Source: Cryptomeria japonica
Lineage: Eukaryota; Streptophyta; Pinopsida; Cupressales; Cupressaceae
NCBI RefSeq assembly: GCF_030272615.1
Contig: NW_026728914.1
Span: 361,001-425,000, forward strand
Reading direction: 5' to 3'
Length of the DNA stretch: 64,000 bases
The position numbers and the translations under genes are program-made. Below are positions 24,386-35,800 of the stretch, piece after piece. Numbering within the stretch: the first letter of the stretch is position 1; each line of letters opens with the position of its first letter. Under the pieces are notes generated by a model. The model was given only the letters and a program-made list of their open reading frames with translations. It was not told the DNA's origin and ran no database searches.

Positions 24386-24592
24386 CATATCATATTATAC
24401 ATCTCATTTTCAAGATACATCTCACAGCATATCATATCATACATCTCATTTTCAAGATACATCTCATAGCATACCATATCATACATCTCATTTTCAAGAT
24501 ACATATCATATCATACATCTCATTTTTAAGATACATCTCACAGCATATCATATCATACATCTCATTTTCAAGATACATCTCACAACATCAAG
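24386..24592 (+). repeat. Tandem repeat, about 42-base unit, five copies
   Basis: The unit runs from CATATCATATCATACATC through TCATTTTCAAGATACAT to CTCACAG. Five near-identical copies follow each other, the third missing a few bases at its end. It lies just downstream of the antisense PMD gene's end, between it and the integrase. Confidence 0.85.
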
Positions 24593-24712
24593 CATTATTA
24601 CATCATACTCATACATCTCTCTAAGCATAAAATCATCATCATAGAATTATCAAAATCATTTGCATAGCATTATCCATAACACATCACATGAAGAAATGAA
24701 GAAAATGGTGTC

Positions 24713-24731
24713 ATATATATATATATATATA
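24713..24731. repeat. (AT)n microsatellite
   Basis: A pure run of AT dinucleotides, about nine units. Confidence 0.9.
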
Positions 24732-26952
24732 AAATGATCAATGTGCTAAAAATATCATGTTCGTGTCACTACAACAAAATGATCAGCAAAACAATAGAGA
24801 CAATGTCTCTCAAGTATGACTATCTCCTGAGGGAGACGGTCTCGCTATAGATGTCCTAGCCCTTGGATCTTTAGGTGGATCCTATCTAGGAGGCCCTGTC
24901 ACGCCTCTGCTCTCCGTCCTCTACCCAGTCTCTCGAGATCGACTCGATCTCGACTGTGTAAAACTTTGCACTCAGCGCTCTCTGGGCACTGCATCCTCAT
25001 AATGCCACTGGTAGTACCTCGCCTCCTTGACTCTCAAAGCCAGCTCTCTCAAGGTATCTCTCATTGGCTCACTTGCTGTAGCTCTTGGCAAACCCGCTGC
25101 ATACTCCTCAGATCGATCCAACCGCTCCAAAGCTATATCATGCTCTGTCGTTAGCTGAGTAATCTAACACTGATGCACCAACAACTATGTCTATGACAGT
25201 TGCACTGACATCTGCAGTGATCTAATTTGTGCATCCTCTGCATGCGTCGGAATCTGCATCTACAATGGTACCTGTGAAGGGGTACTCCCTGTCCCCCTCC
25301 TTGTCCTCGGTGCTGGTGGAGGTAAAACATCTACTCTCCTCCTCTGGGCTGGTCGTCTGAAATCATCATAACCTCCCACTGCCACTATCACCTCTCCAAC
25401 TCTCTCCTCACCCCCAGATTTGATCATCAAACCTCCTCTCCCTCTATCCACCGCAACTCGCCGCACTAATCTCTCTAGCCATATCCCTCTATCCCCACCA
25501 CCTCTATCTCCTCTCCTCCCCTGATCAAATCGCCCTCTACAAAGGCGACCTCCTCCTACACCTCGACCTCCTCCTCCACCTCCATCATCAACTCTTCCTC
25601 CATCACCACCTCCCTCATCAAGCTCCTCACCCGCCTCTCCTTGTCTCCCTAGCCACTGAGGCTGATCATCCTCATCATCGTCAAATGCGAGAATCATCTC
25701 CGTTGGATCTGATATCCTAGCCACCGCCTGCACTGCAAAGAGTGCTGCAAACTCATCTATCATCCCTGCATCCACTATCTCAGGGGCATAATCCCAGATC
25801 TAGTCGGCTAAATGAAAGAACTCCTCTATTGTCGCCCCACTATCAATCGAAGGTCCCCACTCTGAAACATCTTGTCTCCGTCAAGCATACAAACATGCTC
25901 CATGTGGTATACCCTGTTGTCGACCAAACTACTGCAACACCTGGCTATGCAAAAACCTCTTAATAACAAAGGGCGTCCACCCTAACAAATACTTGCTCAT
26001 ATACACATAGGGCATCTCCATCCCATCCTCAGCCCATACCTCGCAACCTGTATATGGTTGCTAGACAACTGTATCGATGTCATCCAAAACTCTCCTCCAG
26101 TGCTCTAGTTTGCCTAGCTTACACTGGACAACAATCCCTCTGTATCCGTATGCATAAGCACACCCAATAGGTCTATCTTTCTCCACCAATGGCTTAGCAG
26201 AGAGAATATGCTCCCATGCCCATACCTGTAGCAGTGTCACTCCAGCTGATAAAGTTATGTACCCCAAGTACACTACCTGATGCAGGTCCCTGTATAAGTG
26301 AGCCAGCATAGCTGACCCCCATGCAAATCGACACCCTATGTACCATGTCCTCCAAAACTAATCCCCATCCCACTGATAGTCCCTTCGACCTATGGTCGGG
26401 ACACAAAAATCCACCTATAAATCTTGCCAGCATTGATGGTATGGGCGCGTAATCCAAATCCAAAAACTCCTGCCACAGGATCTCATATCCACAAATGGTG
26501 TCATCCTGGAGAATCTGGCAGAGTGCCTCTATCTCACCCTCCTCCATCTGTTTATAGGGTAGTAATGTGCCTATCACAAGAATCCGCAAGATCCAGTAGC
26601 AATCCTCAGGCGTCACCATGATCTCGCCTATCACCAAATGAATGGTGTTTGTTTCGCTATGCCACCTCTTAGCTAAAGCTGTCAATAGTCCCTTGTTTAC
26701 TATAAACTGAGGCATCTCTAACAAAGAAGTCAGGCCACACCTCTCAATGATGTCTCTGTCTGCCTGTGTCAATCGTGGAATCAAAGACCACGGTCATGGA
26801 AACCGCTCACGTGACTGTACTACTCCAAGACGCTCCTATCAAAAACAAACACAAGTCCAATATTAGTTTTCCTCATCCAACACATAGATATCAAAATCAA
26901 ATTCACAACAAAAACTTGAAAACTTTGAACAAATTTAAATCAATTTCCACAT

Positions 26953-27205
26953 CATATCAACCCATATCGACTTGTAACACAACTCAAGTTTCACATTCAT
27001 ATCAACTTGTAACACAACTCAAGTTTCACATTCATATCAACTTGTAACACAACTCAAGTTTCACATTCATATCAACTTGTAACACAACTCAAGTTTCATA
27101 TTAGCTTGTAAAACAACTCAAGCTCCACAATCAAATCAACTTGTAACACAACTCAAGCCCCACATTCACAGCAGTTTGTAAAACACCTCAAGTTCCACAT
27201 ATATC
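26953..27205 (+). repeat. 35-base minisatellite in the antisense gene's intron
   Basis: Seven or so copies of a unit of the form CATATCAACTTGTAACACAA plus CTCAAGTTTCACATT stand in tandem. The middle three are nearly identical and the flanking ones are degenerate. All lie within the inferred 1156-nt intron of the antisense PMD gene. Confidence 0.85.
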
Positions 27206-27439
27206 AACTTGAACAACAATTCATATCAAATCAAGTTCATATCAAAAACATCCATATCAAAAACCACATCACATCAAGTCACATCAAATCTATATCAACT
27301 TGAAAACATTACAAATCAAATCAAGTTATATCGAAACTCATATTGGACAAACAAAAATAGCAGACACACAGACTGACACATTGCACTTATCCTGACAGAA
27401 CTGGCATTATCCTACCAATTTCTTCATTCACAAATCACA

Positions 27440-27895
27440 CTAAAACATTTTTCCTATGCGCTAAAATAGTTTACCTACGCACTAAACTATTTCCCATGTG
27501 CTAACCTATCCTCTCTACATGTTACCCCATGCGCTAACCTGTCCTCTGCGCTAACCTGTTTACCCAAAGCACCACCAAATCTACCTTAAGTGCTATCTTA
27601 TCCCGACGCGCTACCCTATCCTGCTCTTGCGCTACCTCTCTAACCCTATGCGCTAGGTCATACCTACGTGCTATCTGGACCTACCCATGCGACCCCCTAG
27701 AAACCTTATGCGCTAGTTCTTTTCTACGCGCTACCCGTTTTACCCTCTGCGCTACCATGTGCACCCAATGCGCTAAACTAACCTAACGCGCTAACATAGA
27801 AAACCTATGCGCTACCCTAAATCTTTCGGACGCTACTTGATTTCATAAAACCCTACGCGCTATGACATTTATCGTATGCACTACGCGATGACCTA
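27440..27895 (+). repeat. Degenerate array of the hexamer GCGCTA in the antisense gene's intron
   Basis: In about 450 bases GCGCTA occurs exactly some 13 times, usually as ATGCGCTAACC or TACGCGCTACC, at intervals of roughly 15-25 bases or multiples. Further copies differ by a C-to-T or G-to-A change in the CpG (GTGCTA, GCACTA). The array is CpG-dense within an AT-rich neighbourhood. It lies wholly inside the inferred intron of the antisense PMD gene, close to its 5' splice site. Confidence 0.85.
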
Positions 27896-28140
27896 GACAT
27901 GCTAAAATGAAAAAACCGTGTGCAAAAAATGACAAACATGATAAAAAATTACAAAACAAAAATTTGAAAGGGGTCAAAAGGGTTGACTTACTGGTGGTCC
28001 ATACGTGGCAGGCCTCCGATATCTCCAAACATGCTCGAATCAATGAGAATAATAAGGCACAGGCATCTTGACTTCTCTCCAAATATCTCTCTCTTCAAAG
28101 TCAACAAAGCACAAATGAGACAAAATGAAATCACTTTTCC

Positions 28141-28148
28141 CTTTTATA
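28141..28148 (-). promoter_or_regulatory. TATA box of the antisense PMD gene
   Basis: On the minus strand the sequence reads CCCTATAAAAGGG, a near-ideal TATA box, 75 bases upstream of the ATG at 28066. A start site 25-30 bases downstream would give a 5' UTR of about 45-50 nt. It lies between the antisense gene and the 3' LTR of B and points away from the LTR. Confidence 0.65.
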
Positions 28149-28487
28149 GGGTCCATCAAAATTAGGGTTACGTAGGGGAACACGTAAATTGCTCATGGTG
28201 TCTTAGACAAACCTACCCAACATCATTATCAGGAGATGAATGAAATAAATGCATTCAACATAGTCAAAGATTTACAATGCAATGAAATTTATCAAAATTA
28301 TCAAAATCAACTCAAATATTCAAATTTTTGATTCATCTCCCGAGGGGGCATTATCAACATCATTTATCAAATCTGGGGCACGATAAAAATCTCGACATGA
28401 CATCACACTGATCATAATCAAAATTTGGACACATCATTTTTCTTTGAATTAACATGCGCACACACGTCACTTCAAAGAGGGGCAAAA
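28149..28487 (+). other. Element B 3' end with polypurine tract
   Basis: There is no coding sequence. The last bases, CAAAGAGGGGCAAAA (28473-28487), form the likely polypurine tract directly before the TG of the LTR. Purine-rich tracts of this wording are usual in TAT-lineage elements. Confidence 0.75.
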
Positions 28488-30013
28488 TGTAGACATATAA
28501 AAATAACCATATTCCTAAATGAATATTTAATATTCATTTTATTCTCATTCCTCTACTTAATTAAACCTAATTTAACTAAATCACCCACATTCTTCTATTT
28601 TAAATTAAATAAATTATTTAATTTATTTAGTTAAATTCACTTAACCCCTTTCATATCATTTAATTAAATAAATCATTTTATTTAATTAAATCCCTTCTTC
28701 TAACTTTTTAATTAAATTTACATTTAATTAATAAGTATACCCCAAATTGAATAAATCTAATTTATTTAATTTCCCAACTTGCAACCAAATTAAATAAATC
28801 TAATTTATTTAATTTCCCAAATTACAACCAATTGAAATAAAGCAATTTATTTTAATTAAATCCTATTATCCCTCACCCACTTGCATTTTCCTACATCTCC
28901 TACTTGCCTCCCTCAACCCCCTTCTAGATTCTTGTAATCCTAAATCAATTAGCCTAACCCATCTCCTAAATATTGTCACATCCTTAAACAAAGGGAAGTC
29001 ACTTTTCAAACTCTCAAAGTCTTTGGAAACCATTAAAGGCTTCATGTCCTCAATAAGATAACTTGTTGAATACCCCCAAACTTGGAAGGACTCTTACAAG
29101 TTTGTCTCCAAAGTCTCCCAAACCATTAATGGTTAATTCAACCCTTTTACATGGTTAGAGACATTTTGACTAGCTTAACCTCCATCTAACTCATGTGTCT
29201 CCTCAAGCACTTATTGCTTTGACCATGGTTATCTCTTTAACCTTTGCACAAGACTTTATCCTTTAGGTAAAATCTTTATCCAATGGGTAACCCTAACCTA
29301 ACCTTAACCCTTACCTCCTAAGGTAACCATGAGGTCTTCTCAAGCATTTAATGCTTCTTACATCTCCTCTCAACTAGCCTTATGTTGACAATTTTCACCA
29401 TTTCATTGGTGCCAATTGTAAACATGGATTGACAACTTTCAAACTTGACCATTGATTAACTCTTTCAATCTTGACCATCCATTGCCCTATTTTTGCTATA
29501 AATAGAGCTCTCATCCCTCCATTTTATAGATCCATGCAAGCTTTTAGTATCTCATCTATGCTCCATTCTGTCAATACATTTTAGCCTCTCTTTTCACAAT
29601 AGGAATAAATCTAAATAAGCATTTTTAGAATATTTTCCTTATCATTAGCTTAAATCTTTAACTAGTATATCATGTTAGGATAGTATTGCTACTAATCTTG
29701 TCATTTTATAATCTATTTTATTGCATTTCCTAAATCATGCATAGATAGGATGAATTTTCATGTTAAAACCAATCAAAAGCATCCCTCGTTCTTGCATTTG
29801 TCATCCCTAAGCTACTTTGCTCAGTGATCTAAGAGCAAAGACATTGGCTTGAGGGACCTTGTGAGATAGAGAACCATGTAACCAACCTTGGAAAGTTGAG
29901 TCATTCTTCATGGCTCCATAACTTGCACCAAGAAGTCATGTGGGTGTGTGAACAAGTTCTTTGAGACCGCCTTTTCACATTTTGAGTTTCATTGACCCGC
30001 TTTTCCCGCACAT
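28488..30013 (+). repeat. Element B 3' LTR (right edge uncertain)
   Basis: It starts TGTAGACATATAAAAATAAC right after the polypurine tract. The first 400 bases are very AT-rich with many overlapping ATTTAATTAAAT runs. A promoter-like TATAAATA lies at 29497-29504. I place the right edge at CCCGCACA (30013), but no partner LTR or target duplication is available, so the edge could be several hundred bases further right. Confidence 0.65.
29497..29504 (+). promoter_or_regulatory. TATA box in the LTR of B
   Basis: CTATAAATAGAG about 1.0 kb into the LTR, the probable U3/R promoter of the element. Confidence 0.55.
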
Positions 30014-31054
30014 AGAAGTAATTAAAATTGTATTATTTTAAAAAGAATAATTAGAATTGTATTATTATTTCTTTTGGGCAGATTAGTCGCTTTGGTATGG
30101 TTGCAACTATTTGCAAGCCACACTCATCAACTGATTCACCTGATCAACAAGAATCAACCTTGAGACCTATATGTGAAGACCCCAAAGCCTTTAACCAACT
30201 ATGCTACCTATACAGGCAACTACAATTGTATTTTTATAGAAAAAAAAGTTGTTAAAGCAATAAAATCCATTATAGGAGAAGATTTTGGTCTTCACATTTA
30301 GATTTCGAAATCTCATCTAATAGGTCTTTCTTGTCTATAATTAGTTTTTAATTAGTAGAAACAATATCTTTAGTAGGTTGATGATTTACAAGCTAAGCAT
30401 CCAAAACCTGATAATGATAAGATATTGTAAGTGCTAAGAACACATTTTATTTGTCTTGTCCAAGAGGAGGCTCTTCCCATGACAATGACAAGATATCAAG
30501 GAAAGGTGAACAGCTTGAGGAAGAAAAAACCAATCGATGCAACCTACCTTAACTTAAGGTAGAAACCAAACAATATCATCAACATAAGAAAGAAGGTATT
30601 TGCTAAAATTGTTCCATGAATTTCAATATGAACTACTCTTATAACCTTTTGTCAATGCCCTTAATGGAAAATGAACATGATCACTCAAAGGTTGGCTAGG
30701 AGGAACCCTTTCCATAGTATAGAAAGAGAATTATATCAAAAGATCATAAGCGTATGCCAGAATATTTCAATAATAATTTACAATGTCGTCATGATAAGTA
30801 AGACTTTAAGAAGATAGTTATTAGAGAACATGAGGTATTACCTTTTACTCTACTTGAAAGTAAAGGAAAGTGGTCAGTAGTATGACAAGTATAAAAATCA
30901 TATATGAAGGAAGATGAACACGAGATTTAATCACTACTATTTTAATGTATTTCCTTATGATGTCACACTCATGAATGCTACCAAAAGTACAAGTCTGTGG
31001 TAATGGTTGGCTGCATAACCTCCTTATGTGTAGATAATTATAGGAAATATATTC
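30014..31054. other. Unassigned AT-rich sequence
   Basis: About 1 kb between element B and the tandem unit. I find no gene, repeat or element edge I can support. Part of it may be the end of B's LTR. Confidence 0.3.
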
Positions 31055-31242
31055 ATTATCCCCCTCACCATTTGTCAAATGATTGATCTCAAGTCCTTGG
31101 AAGTTCTAAAAACTAAAATACAACATACACTCTATACAAAACAAATAAAAGAAACCTCAAATAAACATAGGAAATCATACAAAATTAAATAGGACACGTT
31201 CAAACAAAAATATCTATTGACACATTCATAAAATGTACATCT
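31055..31242 (+). repeat. Tandem unit R, copy 1, left part (before element E)
   Basis: This stretch matches 39824-40026 closely, from TTCATTATCC through the end ATGTACATCT. The unit then continues on the far side of element E at 38831. In the second copy the two parts are joined, which shows the empty site. Confidence 0.85.
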
Positions 31243-32718
31243 TGTTGGCATGATTGCCATAACTAATAATGTAGATGGAGAATGTTGGTTGAACTGGTAA
31301 AGGACTGTTCGTGATGATATAGTGATGAAGAGATTGATTTTGCATGGCGTGATGACATTGATCAGTTATTTGTGTTGTCATTGATGGAAACTATGTGTTT
31401 ACTATGTTTATTTTGTCATCTATGTTTTTTTGGTCTACTGGAAATAGCTTACCGGTAATGAAAATAGTGAACTAGGAATTAGGACCTTAATCGGTAAATG
31501 TGGAAATGTTTTGATTGGATCTAGAGATTGGTGGTGAATGAACTGTTGCGGTTTGGAAAATGTATTTGTATTATTTTAATATGTATTTGACCAGAACCGC
31601 ATCATGTTTTGATTACCAGAAATCATGTTTACAATTTCTCTTGTATTTTGTCTAGGGTTTAAGAAGGGTTTAAGAACTAGTAACGAATTCTCTTAACCAG
31701 TAATGATTTTTGGTTTGGTGGTGATTTACATCAAGTTCAAATTTTGATGGTGATGTGGTACAACCTGCATGGAAGGATAAGTTGTTTTGGCATGATTGAG
31801 GAAGGAATTTCTTGGGAAATAGCGAAGAGCTTAGAAGAATGTTTTATGGAGTTGACTACCTATTAGATCGAGTTGCAGCAATGAGTTATGATCATTCAAT
31901 GGCTAATATTGTCTTATAAAATATTGTAATGATCTGTATGATGATCTGTGATGTAAATTCATTTGAATTTTTAATGTATCTAGGGTTTTATAATCGACAA
32001 TGTTGTAAAGGTTATTTAAGTCGGTTTAGTTGACGTTTGTTGTGTCGGTGGTTTTTGACAAAAGAGTGTGAGGTCAAACTAGTGTGAGGTATCTGCCAGA
32101 GTGTTGCAGATTTGGAGTTGAATTGCATCTGATCAAGCAAGTAGTTAAGTACTATACCCAGATCATTCATATGTTGTTCCCTAATAGTTGCAACAAACAA
32201 AATCCATGAATCAGGGAGGTCCTAACAAGCCTTAAATTGTAAATCCCCTAACAAGGTAGCTCAACATCTGAGTCTTAAATCCTCTTGCGAGGTTGATGCT
32301 AACCGGTCAAAGGTCCTAAAAGGGCTCATCATAGAAATCCCTTAACTAGGTGACTCCTAACATGGTCTACTCCTAACAGGGCATCATTGTAAGCTCCTAA
32401 CCAGGCTAGGCTCCTAACAAGGCGCATTTCGAAAGAGTGCACAATTTTTGTGGGTACCAATTCCCTCCGTGGTTTTTCCCTATTTGGGTTTCCACGTGAA
32501 AAACATGGTGTTCATATGGTGAATGTGTTTGATGTGTTGATCTGATTTACTCTCAGTTTATGCATGTTGATGAACACTTAATGAGCAGTATTGTTAAATC
32601 AGTTTAGTAGATGATTATTAGAGGTTACTGGTACTAGTAAATGGTTTTATTACTGGTATATGTTTGATTTGGTAAAGTTCTATCAGTTTTGTTTTAATAT
32701 TTAAATTTGGTGTTAATA
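31243..32718 (+). repeat. Element E 5' LTR
   Basis: It starts TGTTGGCATGATTG and aligns with 37340-38825. The 3' copy stops at GTGTTAATA, so the 5' LTR is taken to end at 32718. Its last 400 bases contain about ten copies of a short motif close to CTCCTAACAAGGC, also present in the 3' LTR (about 38310-38530). Confidence 0.85.
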
Positions 32719-32745
32719 CTAATTCACCCCCCTCTTAGTATTAAC
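32712..32745 (+). repeat. Perfect 11-bp inverted repeat at the LTR/leader boundary of E
   Basis: GTTAATACTAA (32712-32722) and TTAGTATTAAC (32735-32745) are exact reverse complements around a C-rich 12-base loop. The left arm spans the inferred end of the 5' LTR; the primer binding site starts 22 bases after the right arm. Confidence 0.85.
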
Positions 32746-32767
32746 CAGATCCTCTCAGATTAACAAT

Positions 32768-32780
32768 TGGTATCAGAGCG
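32768..32780 (+). other. Element E primer binding site (initiator tRNA-Met)
   Basis: TGGTATCAGAGCG matches initiator tRNA-Met except for the last base. It lies some 50 bases from the LTR end inferred from the target duplication, an unusually large gap. Confidence 0.85.
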
Positions 32781-32834
32781 TTGGTTCTCTGTGTGCAAAA
32801 AGCCTAACAGCTTGAGGAAAAGATCCTGAGAAAG

Positions 32835-35800
32835 ATGATGAAGAAGGAAAGTCCCAAGTTTACCAAGGACAACTACCAGATATGGAGTGATCGAATGAAG
32901 ATATACATTAAAGGAATGGGTTCTCAGTTTTGGCATCATGTGAAAAACAAGTATGTGGCTCCTACTACTAGTCCCTTGACATATGGTCAGCTTAAAGAGC
33001 AACAAGAGAACATCTAGACACTAGAAGCAATTGTAAGTACTTTGTATGACTCTGAGTATATTGATTTTCATGGATTAGAGACTGCATTTGAATTATGGGA
33101 GAAACTAAGCTTGATTTATGGAGGTGATGAACATGTACAAAAGGCAAAGGAAGAAATTTTAAGAGGCAAATTTGATGATATGAAAATGGTTGATGGTGAG
33201 AACATAGCACAATATGGACAAAGGATTAAGGAAGTTGTGGGTGGTATTAAGAGTGTTGGAGGTAAGATTGAAGAAGATTTTGTTCTTAGTAAGATGCTTA
33301 GAACTGTCTTACCACAATATGCTTTAGGGTTTCCGCAATTCAAGAAGTGAGATCTGCTTCAAAAGATAAAGTCACTGTTGATTCTCTTATTGGTAAATTG
33401 ATTGCATTTGAATTAAACAGCTTTCAATATAGTGTTTCTAAACCATCTGAATTTTCTTTTAAGGATTCTGTAACCGATACATCTGTGAGGAAAGGAAAGG
33501 ATATTTGTCATAATCGTGACTGCAAGTCTAGTCATGGTGGTAGCAGAGTTGAGGATGATAATGAAGACAGTCTGATGGAGTTTGAAGCATTATTAGCTAG
33601 GAGATTACCGAGAGGCACTGGTAAGTATAAAGGTAAATTACCCTTGAAGTGTTTCTCTTGCGATAAAATTAGACACATAAATGCCAATTTCCCTAACACT
33701 GATAAGAAAGATAAGTTTAGTAAATTCAAAGGAAAAGGAAAGAAACAATGCTATGTTGCAGTTGATGAAGGAGTAATAGATGAAGAATCAGAATATGAGG
33801 ATAATGAAGAGATAGTGTTTGTTGTTGTGAAGGAAGATCTGACCGATGAAAATATAGTGGTATCACACATAGATAGCAGTGATGAATGGATGATAGATAG
33901 TGGTTGCTCACACCACATGACCGGTGATAGAAACAAGTTCATATCCCTTGAAGAATTTGATGGAGGCATAGTAAGGTTTGGTGATAAGTCACCCTGCATG
34001 GTTAAAGGTAAAGGATCTATTTCATTAAATGGAAAAAGTAATACATATGATGTCTTTTGGGTAGATGGATTAAAACATAACCTATTGAGCGTTGGACAAT
34101 TAAATGATAAGGAATATCTTCTTGAATTTAAGAGTGGAGTGTGCAAGATTCTTCGAAGTAAAGGAGAATTGATTGCTATTGGGAAGTAGACAAGAGGTAA
34201 TCTTTTTCATCTGAATACTAATAGAAATAGTTGTTTGGTGGCAAAGATTGAAGAGAGTTGGTTATGGCACAAGAGGTTTTGTCATGTGAACTTTGACAAT
34301 TTGATAAAGGTTAGCAAATCAAGTATTATGAGAGGTATGCCCCAGCTTGTGAAACCGGACAATGTATTGTGTAAGGACTGTCAGATGGGTAAGATGACTT
34401 TTGTATCTTTCAAGAGTAAGTCTTTCTCTTCAAAGAATATTCTTGATTTAGTTCACACTAATCTTTGTGGTCCTATAAGGACTAAGAGCTATTATGGTGA
34501 TAAATATTTTATGATTTTCACTGATGATTTTTCCAACATGATGTGGGTAACTTTTTTGAGAGAAAAGTCTGAGGCATTCAGTAAATTCAAGGTATTTAAA
34601 GCTTTAGTTGAAAAAGAAACCGAGAAAAATTTGAAATGTTTGAGATCTGATAGGGGAGGTGAATTTACTTCTGATGAATTTGTGAAGTTTTGTGATGAAC
34701 GCAAAATTAAAAGGACGATGTCAGCACCTAGAACTCCACAACAGAATGGGATAGCTGTGAGAAGGAATAAAACAATTGTTGCTAGAACCATGTTGATTCA
34801 AGGTGAAGTACCGAAGATGTTTTGGAGAGAAGAAGTTAGTACTATTGGTTATACTTTGTACCGGGTACTTGTTAAGAAAGGTAATGATAAAACACCTTAT
34901 GAATTATGGCATGGAAATAATCCTAATGTAAGTTACTTTTAAGTTTGTGGGAGTAAATGCTTTATTAAATGCGATGATTTCACTAGAAAGTTTGATGCAA
35001 AGTGTGATGAAGGTATATTTCTTGGTTACTCTACAAAGAGTAAGGCTTTCAAATGTTATAACAAGAGAACTAAGAAGACCATTCAGAATGTAAATGTGAA
35101 GTTTGATGAACCCTTTGAGAAATCTGATGAGACCAACAGATATGAGCGTGAGAATGATGAAGAAAAACTTGTGTTTATAGAACCCGAAGTGTAGAAGAGT
35201 GATGAGAAGGATGAAGCGGAAATAGGTGCTCAACTGGTAAATGAAGAAATCGATGAGGAAGATGATGAACATGAAGCAGAAGGCACAACACCAAAATCAG
35301 TAATTCCAAGGTATGTCAGACTAAATCATTCAGAAGAACAAAATACGGGAGATAAGAATGCAGGTGTATAGACTAGAAGGAAAATCAAAGAAAATTCTTG
35401 TTCGATTTCTACTATTGAGCCTAAGATAGTGAGAGAAGCATTAAAGGATGATGACTGGATTAATGTTATGAATGAAGAGTTAGATTAGATAGAGAAAAAC
35501 AAGACTTGGACACTTGTTCCTAGACCGAAAGACAAGAATGTTATTGGCACTAAATGGGTCTTTAGAAATAAGTTGAATGAAGAAGGCAAGGTTGTAAGGA
35601 ATAAAGAAAGACTTGTTTGCAAAGGCTATGCACAAGAACAAGGAAAATATTACGGTGAAACCTTTGCATCGGTGGTGAGATTGGAAGGTATAAGAATGTT
35701 ACTTGCTTATGTTGCATTTAAATACTTTAAGGTCTACCAGATGGATGTTAAATTGGCTTTTCTTAATGGCATCCTTAAGGAAGAAGTTTACATAGAACAA

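Larger units (their letters stand above)
24810..28066 (-). pseudogene. Antisense plant mobile domain (PMD) gene inside element B, two exons, broken
   Basis: On the minus strand an ATG at 28066 opens a 75-nt exon (28066-27992) that ends at a donor GTAAGT. The acceptor is a T-rich tract ending GATAG at 26836, so the intron is 1156 nt and phase 0 on both sides. Exon 2 (26835 to about 24810) encodes a PMD (aminotransferase-like plant mobile domain): RWHSETNTIHL and VTPEDCYWIL near 26670-26570, then LAHLYRDL and LLQVWAWEHI near 26305-26210. A Gly/Arg/Asp-rich region (about 25650-25450) and a helical, charged tail follow. Damage: TGA at 28042 and at 26796, a frameshift near 26330, and several stops from 26063 on, including TAG 25262 and TGA 24974. 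The last codon I would assign is TGA 24812. About 700 codons. PMD proteins occur both as host genes (MAIN-like) and in retrotransposons. What it did for the element is unknown. Confidence 0.8.
3746..30013 (+). mobile_element. Element B: giant TAT-lineage Gypsy retrotransposon, disrupted
   Basis: The order is gag, protease, G-patch-like segment, long spacer, RT, RNase H, a second RNase H, integrase, a 5-kb 3' region with an antisense gene, polypurine tract and 3' LTR. The two RNase H domains and the antisense gene after pol are hallmarks of the TAT (Ogre/Retand-like) lineage. Removing the 13.2-kb insertion C restores the reading frame exactly, including the motif FAWSYVDMPG that opens RT in this lineage. 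About 13 kb of B is visible after subtraction. Its 5' LTR and the first part of gag are missing, apparently displaced to the left of element A. The right end (30013, after CCCGCACA) is a guess because the partner LTR is not in the window. Confidence 0.8.

Noticed and set aside
24386-24592. Possible CRISPR-like array
   Set aside because: The repeats are contiguous without spacers and the genome is a plant.
30014-30240. Short coding-like stretch after the LTR of B
   Set aside because: The open frame is short, has no family resemblance, and falls where the LTR edge itself is uncertain.
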